Shown in pieces: positions 58,304 to 64,000 of a DNA stretch of 64,000 nt. The notes under the pieces were generated by a model, which saw nothing but the letters and a program-made list of their open reading frames with translations, had not been told where the DNA came from and searched no databases. Position 1 is the first letter of the stretch; every line of letters starts with the position of its first letter. This DNA is from Telopea speciosissima (Eukaryota; Streptophyta; Magnoliopsida; Proteales; Proteaceae): the NCBI RefSeq assembly GCF_018873765.1, contig NC_057918.1:69158371-69222370 (forward strand). The letters run 5' to 3'. Made by a program: the position numbers and the translations under genes.

Positions 58304-58497
58304 TGTTGATATATGGGCCAGAATACCGTGGGGGTATTCTGGACATTTTTTCATCATTATTTCATTGTTTTATGTATGCGGTTTAGTCCCACATCGCCTA
58401 TGTACAGTTTTTTTTCTTTTCTATTCATTATAAATATATGGCTTGGGGTCTGCCTCAGACATCCAAGCATCGAGTTCTAAATCTGGTCCTCTTAACA
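58304..58497 (+). repeat. 5' LTR of element B
   Basis: 194 bp, TGTTGATATATGGG...CTTAACA, with the palindrome CCAGAATACCGTGGGG..TATTCTGG and TAGTCCCACATCGCC, both shared with element C. TATAAATATATGG is a promoter-like box. Confidence 0.93.
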
Positions 58498-58509
58498 TGG
58501 TATCAAAGC
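58498..58509 (+). other. Primer-binding site of element B
   Basis: TGGTATCAAAGC, one base different from the site in A and C, next to the LTR. Confidence 0.88.
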
Positions 58510-58635
58510 AGGATTAGAACTCAGATTGCAATTCACGATCTCCTTCTCTAATTCTCGATCTTTCTCCCTTTCTCTTCCCTTTTCTTCTCTTCTTCTCTTC
58601 TTCCCTTTGTTTCGTTTTGTTCTTCTCTGTCCCAT

Positions 58636-58679
58636 AGGGCAGCACTGATGAGGTGATCAATTGATCCAGCTGCTGCCCT
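58636..58679 (+). promoter_or_regulatory. Leader stem-loop with 12-bp palindrome, element B
   Basis: AGGGCAGCA pairs with TGCTGCCCT. The apex includes the perfect palindrome GATCAATTGATC (58655-58666). It begins 138 nt after the first base of the primer-binding site. Its structure is like kissing-loop dimerisation signals of retroviral RNAs. Function is inferred. Confidence 0.6.
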
Positions 58680-59244
58680 CCTTTACCTCATCCCATGATA
58701 TGAAGATTTGATCGATTGGGTGCTGCTCTCTCTTTGCTGCGAATATTGAAGACTTCAGCCTTCTTTGGACAGAAACCCTCTATACAACAAGGGATTTGTT
58801 CACTATATTGGAGCTCCAGACTTGCAGCAATTTATAATTCCAGCACCTGCAGCCTCTCAAGGTCGATATTTTTTTCCAGATTTCAGGGTTTTTCAAAACC
58901 CTGACAATAGTCGACATTGGGGTTTTATATATCAGTTGATTCTGAATTTTTTAGGAGTGATTCTCCTCTGGCCTAGACTGATTCGACTGCAATTTCAGCC
59001 TCAATCCACTCACTGGTTGGGCATCTTCTCCTCTTATCGATTTCAGCACTTTCAGGGTTTTGTTCAAAACCCTGCAAAAATCGATCTCAAGGTTTCCTCT
59101 GTCTCGTATTGCTGATTTTTGGAGATATTTATTCCTTCATTATTAGAAGGCTTTCATCATTGTTGCAGCCCTTATCGTGGAGATTTTCTTGGGTTTCTCT
59201 TCACAACAGCCCTTATCTGCGATTTGGAATTCTTCACTATCGTC

Positions 59245-60330
59245 ATGGGTGACTCTGTGGATTCGACTGCTACTTCTGTGGGTGATGGAAACAACAAACC
59301 AGATTACCTTACTTTTTCCCCTAATCCAATCAAGTTGGATGGCACAAATTACCTGCTTTGTTCTAGGTCTGCCTCCTTTGCCATTGAAGGCCGTGGCCTT
59401 ACTGGTCATATTAGGGGAACCACTACTATGCCTACTGAGGTTGGAGCTGCTCAGAACAAGTGGCTTGCCAACAATGGAGTTCTTTTGTCCTATCTGATCG
59501 GTTCAATGACTACAAAGCTACAGCACAATTTTCTTCTCCTTGACACAGCCGCGGAAATTTGGGCTGCTTGCAAGGAGACTAATGGACAGCTTGGCAATGA
59601 TGCCCAGGTCTATGAAATCAGGAAGAAGGTCCTTCACACTACTCAGGGAGAGTTGACAGTCTCCAAATATTATGCTACCTTGCGCAGCCTTTGGCAACAA
59701 CTGGACCATTTCTCTGACTTTCACCCGAGTACAGCTACTGATGTCGCCTCCTATAAGAAGCATGTCGACAAGATTAGGGTCTACGATTTTCTGGCTGGCT
59801 TAAATGTGGAGTATGATCAGATTCGTGTTCAAGTGTTGGGCCATAAGCCTTTTCCCACACTTAAACAATCTTATGCCGTGGTGTCCTCTGAAGAGAACCG
59901 TCGAGCTGCCATGTTGCATCCTCCTGTTACTGACAGATCAGCTCTCAAGGCTGCTGCCCCTGCTATTCCTGCACCTAATAGCACTGCTTCTCTTGGTGAT
60001 TCTACCACAGGGAATGTCGTTTGTGAGCACTGTCACAAACCCTATCACACCAAGGAGAAGTGCTGGAAACTTCATGTGAAACCGGCTGACTTTGAAGCAA
60101 AAAGGGCTGCCAAGACAAAGACAAAGCAAAAGCCCGAGGCCCATCAGTCTGAAAGTATTACTGCAGCCCCGGCTACTGACACTGGTCTATCCCAGGATCA
60201 TCTACAGGCATTCCTACGTATGCTCCGGTCTTCGCGCTTCGCTGCCTCTACTACATCAGCTCTCGCCAGCTTCTTCGCTCCTTCAGGTTCACACTTTGCC
60301 CGGTCAGGTATTGCATTTGGAGGTCATTGA
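59245..60330 (+). CDS. Copia gag polyprotein, element B
   Basis: Open frame from the ATG of MGDSVDSTATSVGDG to a TGA at 60328-60330, 361 aa. It has a Copia N-terminal gag region (IKLDGTNYLLCSRSASFAIEG), a UBN2-type helical domain (VYEIRKKV, LRSLWQQLDHFSDF, YDFLAGLNVEYDQIRVQVLG) and a CCHC zinc knuckle CEHCHKPYHTKEKC that binds nucleic acid in the virus-like particle. The frame is open 126 nt further upstream, but this ATG matches the usual gag start after the leader. The TGA replaces a TGT codon found at the same place in element A, so it is probably a mutation, not a designed gag stop. Confidence 0.85.
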   Translation: MGDSVDSTATSVGDGNNKPDYLTFSPNPIKLDGTNYLLCSRSASFAIEGRGLTGHIRGTTTMPTEVGAAQNKWLANNGVLLSYLIGSMTTKLQHNFLLLDTAAEIWAACKETNGQLGNDAQVYEIRKKVLHTTQGELTVSKYYATLRSLWQQLDHFSDFHPSTATDVASYKKHVDKIRVYDFLAGLNVEYDQIRVQVLGHKPFPTLKQSYAVVSSEENRRAAMLHPPVTDRSALKAAAPAIPAPNSTASLGDSTTGNVVCEHCHKPYHTKEKCWKLHVKPADFEAKRAAKTKTKQKPEAHQSESITAAPATDTGLSQDHLQAFLRMLRSSRFAASTTSALASFFAPSGSHFARSGIAFGGH

Positions 60331-60925
60331 GCTTCTGTAGCTTCCCATCCTTGGATCATCGATTCTGGAGCTACAGATCATATGACCGGTTCTTCTAGCT
60401 TGTTTCACAGATATTCCCCCACGTCTGGGAAGGACAAGGTCAAGGTGGCTGATGGTTCCCTTTCTGCCATCTCTGGAAAAGGAATCATCAACTGCACTTC
60501 TTCTCTTCCCTTGTCCTCTGTTTTACACATTCCTAACTTTACTACTAAGCTTCTTTCTATTAGTAGTATTACTCGTTATCTTAACTGCAAAGTCACCTTC
60601 TTTCCTTCTCATTGTGTGTTTCAGGATCTGAAGTCTGGGAAGACGATTGGATTGGGTAAAGCGCACGGTGGGTTGTACCTGCTTGATGACGGTCGCTTCT
60701 CTCCACCACCATTACATTCCCCACCACACCAGAACTCCATGGTCTCTTCTGAACTCTACCAGTGGCACTCTAGGTTAGGTCACCCCCCTTTAGGGATTTT
60801 AGCTCATTTATTTCCTAGTTTGGTCACCCTTCGTACTAAGGATGACTTTTTTTGTGAGGCTTGTGTTCTGGCCAAACAAACACGTTCAAATTATCCTCTT
60901 TCAAATAAAAGAAGTTCTTTTGTTT
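60331..60925 (+). pseudogene. Protease and pre-integrase region, element B
   Basis: Same frame as gag. Aspartic protease active site WIIDSGATDHMTG is intact. The GAG-pre-integrase domain follows: YQWHSRLGHPPLGIL, then FFCEACVLAKQTR (the HHCC zinc-binding region). The frame is lost near 60905-60935, where the integrase continues in another frame. Confidence 0.88.
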
Positions 60926-61890
60926 TAATTTGGTGCATTCTGATGTTTGGGGCCCTAGTCGTAAACCTTCTATTTCTGGCCATCGTTGGTTTGTCTCTTT
61001 CATTGATTGTCATTCTCGGCATACCTGGGTATATCTTTTGCACACAAAAAATCAAGTTTTTTCATGTTTTCAGCATTTTCATAAAATTATACAAACTCAG
61101 TTCCAAGCTACTCTCAAAGTCTTGAGAAGTAACAATGGAACTGAGTATACAGAGTCCCAATTTCAAAAATATTTGGTTGACTATGGCATACTTCATCAAA
61201 CTAGTTGTGTTGATACCCCTGCCCAGAATGGTGTGGCAGAACGGAAGAATCGACACTTGTTAGAGATGGCCAGGGCTTTGATGTTTGCGAGGAATGTCCC
61301 ATCTCAATATTGGGGGGATGCGGTACTCACTGCAACCTATCTCATCAATCGGTTGCCTTCTCGGGTCCTTAATTCTCGCAGCCCCTCTGATGTTTTAGTG
61401 GGAAATTCCTCCTTTATTGTGCCCCCAAAGGTGTTTGGTTGTTTGTGTTATGCTAGGGATACTAGATCTCCTGGCAAGCTTGAACCTCGGGGACTTCGTT
61501 GTATTTTCTTGGGTTATTCTCCGACCCAGAAAGGTACAAGTGTTACCATCCCCCTTCCTGCCGTACCATGGTTAGTATGGATGTTATTTTCCATAAGTCC
61601 CTTTCCTACTATTCTTCACCACCTCTTCAAGGGGGAGAGTTCTAGTGAAGATGTGCTTTTTGAGATTCCTCTACCAGAGGTTCCTCACGCTGCTGTCCAG
61701 CCTACTTTGCCACCACCCACGGCTGCTGCCCAGCCTACTTTGGATGCCCAACTTCCTCTGGCTGTTCCTCCTCCTCTGGCTGTTCCTCCCTCACCTTATG
61801 GGAATCCTATACAGGGGGAGACCATAGAAAATGGTGTTGTTAATGTTCCTATCCAGGGGGAGCTGACTCCTGTCCAGAGGACTATTGGTG
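60926..61890 (+). pseudogene. Integrase core region, element B
   Basis: Open in its own frame from about 60930 (HSDVWGPSRKPSISGHRWFV, FIDCHSRHTWVYLL, LRSNNGTEYTESQF, HQTSCVDTPAQNGVAERKNR, LINRLPSRVL). The conserved D and E of the D,D-35-E core are readable, but the second D is altered (LRSDNG expected, LRSNNG seen), so catalysis is doubtful. A proline-rich linker follows (about 61690-61850). Confidence 0.88.
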
Positions 61891-63455
61891 AACTTCCACA
61901 GAATCGACGACAACTCCAACATCATCACCTATACAAGGGGCAGATCCAACAAAGGACATTGCGACTCCATCGTAGCACCAGTACCCATCCAATTGCCAGC
62001 TCCAGACCCGGGTCCTTCATCTCCTGGTAATCTCTCTCCTTCCGACCTACCTATTGCTCATCGCAAAGGTACTAGGACTTGCACTTTACATCCCATCTCT
62101 CACTTTGTTTCGTATAGTTCTCTTTCTCCTTCTTTCCGTGCTTTTGTATCCTCTCTTTCTTCTGTCTCTATTCCTAAAAATTGGCAGGAAGCATATACAG
62201 ATGGAAAGTGGAAGGCTGCAATGTTGGAAGAAATGAGAGCACTACACAAAAATAACACGTGGGATCTTATGACTCTTCCTCCAGGGAAAAAACCAGTGGG
62301 ATGTAAATGGGTCTTCGTGGTCAAACAAAAGGCTGATGGTTCAGTGGATCGGTATAAGGCGCGTCTGGTTCCAAAGGGGTTCACTCGGACTTATGGAGTT
62401 GACTATCAGGAGACCTTTGCACCAGTGGCAAAGCTCAACACTGCTGTCAGCTTGTTATCTTGTCCGCAAATCTTGGGTGGGATCTTCAGACTAGATGTGA
62501 AGAATGCCTTCCTCCATGGGGAGCTTGAGGAGGAGGTATATATGGACATTCCACCAGGCTTCTCTGATGACAGGACTAGGGGCAGAGTTTGCAAGTTGAA
62601 ACGTGCTCTCTACGGGTTGAAGCAGTCACCTAGGGCTTGGTTCAGCAGGTTTCATAAGGCTATGGTTACAGCAGGTTATAAGCAGAGCAATGCTGATCAC
62701 ACCTTGTTCATCAAACGAGTTGGTGACAAGGTTACTCTTCTCATAGTCTATATGGATGATATCGTGGTGACTGGTAATGATGATACTGCTATCAGGGATT
62801 TAAAGCTTCTCCTTGGCCGTGAGTTTGAGGTCAAAGATCTAGGTTCTCTAAAATATTTTCTAGGGATAGAAGTTGCTCGCTCTTCAAAGGGCATCTTTCT
62901 TTCTCAAAGAAAATATGTCCTTGATTTATTGACTGAGACAGGGTTGCTAGGTTGTCATCCCTCAGATATTCCTATGGATGCTACTGCAAAACTTAGGGAG
63001 AAAGAGGGTGAACCTGTTGACAAAGGAGGTTATCAGCGGTTAGTGGGCAAACTTATCTACCTTTCCCACACCAGACCTGACATAGCGGTTGCTGTAAGTA
63101 TGGTGAGCCAGTTTATGCATGATCCCTATTCCTCTCATATGGATGCAGTCCGTCGTATTTTGAGGTATTTGAAGTCTGCTCCAGGAAAGGGAATTCTCTT
63201 ATCTCCCAATGGTCACCTCAAGATTGAAGCTTATACTGATGCCGACTGGGCTGGTTCTTCTGACAGAAAGTCCATCTCTGGCTATTGCTCCTTTGTGGGT
63301 GGGAACCTTGTTAAATGGCGCAGCAAAAAGCAAAATGTCGTGGCAAGGTCCAATGCTGAAGCCGAGTTTCGTGCGATGGCCCAAGGCATTTGTGAACTTC
63401 TTTGGCTTAGAGGATTGTTGCAGGATATTGGTGTTGCTGTCTATCTTCCAATGAT
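61891..63455 (+). pseudogene. Reverse transcriptase and RNase H, element B
   Basis: Long open frame back in the gag phase. Reverse transcriptase: [88 protein letters not shown] and the catalytic box LLIVYMDDIVVTGN (YMDD). RNase H: IEAYTDADWAGSSDRKS, VARSNAEAEFRAMAQG. A short region after KLNT (TAVSLLSCPQILGGIFRLDV) is rearranged compared with element A, suggesting small compensating indels. The frame is lost at about 63455. Confidence 0.92.
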
Positions 63456-63701
63456 GCTTTATTGTGTCACAATAAAGCGGCTATTAGCATTGCTCATAAC
63501 ACTGTTCAGCATGATCGCACTAAACATGTGGAGGTTGACAGACATTTCATCAAGGAAAAGCTTAAAGCTGGCCTCATCTGTGTTCCCTTTGTCAAGACTA
63601 CCGATCAACTAGCTGATGTATTCACTAAGGGGCTGACTTACAAGCTGTTTCCTCCTGTACTAGTCAAGTTGGGCATGCATGATATATATGCCCCAACTTG
63701 A
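63456..63701 (+). pseudogene. RNase H C-terminus, element B
   Basis: Shifted frame reading NKAAISIAHNTVQHDRTKHV, then FIKEKLKAGLICVPF and TDQLADVFTKGL...LGMHDIYAPT, stop at 63699-63701. It is the natural end of the Copia polyprotein, just before the polypurine tract (63698-63708). Confidence 0.9.
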
Positions 63702-63708
63702 GGGGGAG

Positions 63709-63886
63709 TGTTGATATATGGGGTATTCTGGACATTTTTTCCTCATTATTTCATTGTTTTATGTATGTGGTTTAATCCCACATCGCCTATGTACAGTTTT
63801 TATTCTTTTCTATTCATTATAAATATATGGCTTGGGGTCTGCCTTAGACATCCAAGCATCGAGTTCTTAATCTGGTCCTCTTAACA
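63709..63886 (+). repeat. 3' LTR of element B (178 bp)
   Basis: Matches the 5' LTR except for an about 16-bp deletion removing one half of the palindrome near the left end and about six substitutions. Confidence 0.93.
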
Positions 63887-63935
63887 GCTATAGAGGGCCC
63901 TGTGCTTTCAATTTACTCATTTCTCTTTCTTGCAG

Positions 63936-64000
63936 GAATAACTTTTCCTCCCGTCATACATGGAGTTCTTGGAGGACTTGGGCTTCAACAAGAGAACACT
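63936..64000 (+). CDS. Possible partial exon at the window edge
   Basis: A strong acceptor-like boundary (pyrimidine-rich TTTCTCTTTCTTGCAG ending at 63935) is followed by sequence open in two frames to the window end, one reading GITFPPVIHGVLGGLGLQQE. I do not recognise the protein. If real, element B lies in an intron of this plus-strand gene. The minus-strand reading does not resemble a UGT80 exon. Confidence 0.25.

Larger units (their letters stand above)
58304..63886 (+). mobile_element. Ty1/Copia retrotransposon, element B (full-length, few lesions)
   Basis: 5' LTR 58304-58497, 3' LTR 63709-63886, PBS and polypurine tract present, and all Copia domains in order. It lies 190 bp right of element A in the same orientation and is closely related to it in coding sequence, but its LTRs are unrelated to those of A. 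Expected target duplication is absent: AATAC on the left, GCTAT on the right. Lesions are one TGA between gag and protease and about three frame changes. Confidence 0.94.

Noticed and set aside
58640-58680. CTGATGAG in the element B leader, resembling a hammerhead ribozyme core
   Set aside because: The downstream GAAA and the third stem are missing, and elements A and C have CTAATGA at this place. The dyad-symmetric stem-loop explains the conservation better.

Overview
The window is nuclear DNA from a flowering plant. The evidence is GT-AG split genes with plant-type exons, a plant C2H2 (QALGGH) zinc-finger gene, a nuclear tRNA-Leu gene, Ty1/Copia, non-LTR, SINE, MITE and Mutator-like elements, and an endogenous pararetrovirus remnant. 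It is AT-rich, gene-poor and repeat-rich, which fits a woody angiosperm with a moderately large genome. I cannot name the species.

Layout. 1-17.2 kb: no intact gene found. It holds simple repeats, MITE-like fold-backs, fragments of non-LTR elements and a duplicated exon-like segment at 13.5-15.0 kb. 17.27-22.62 kb (+): a complete seven-exon purple acid phosphatase gene with an unusual Ser/Thr-rich, hydrophobic C-terminal tail and a decayed Copia element in intron 3. 23.87-24.49 kb (-): an intronless single-finger C2H2/EAR repressor gene. 26.33-26.41 kb (+): tRNA-Leu(UAG). About 26.7-27.4 kb (-): a broken coat-protein-like fragment of an endogenous caulimovirid. 29.76-47.12 kb (-): the last nine exons of a sterol 3-beta-glucosyltransferase (UGT80) gene. 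Its two largest introns (8.6 and 5.5 kb) contain a coding-free Copia derivative (34.1-37.3 kb), RTE-like LINE pieces and fold-back elements. 47.1-64 kb: almost all transposon. It contains a SINE with target duplication, a near-perfect 51-bp hairpin, and two full-length but damaged Copia elements in tandem (50.1-58.1 and 58.3-63.9 kb). The first is interrupted by a 2.16-kb non-autonomous Mutator-like element carrying apparent host-gene fragments (Pack-MULE-like). A possible exon of another gene runs off the right edge.

The three host protein genes have no obvious shared pathway: phosphate release at or outside the cell surface, transcriptional repression, and membrane steryl-glucoside synthesis. 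The most unexpected structure is in the retroelements. All three Copia elements share a stem-loop with a self-complementary apex about 140 nt after the primer-binding site, plus a repeated hairpin-ATCGAT leader module. These are candidate RNA dimerisation or packaging signals. All exon joins were read by eye from splice consensus and frame. Family assignments rest on remembered motifs, not on database searches.
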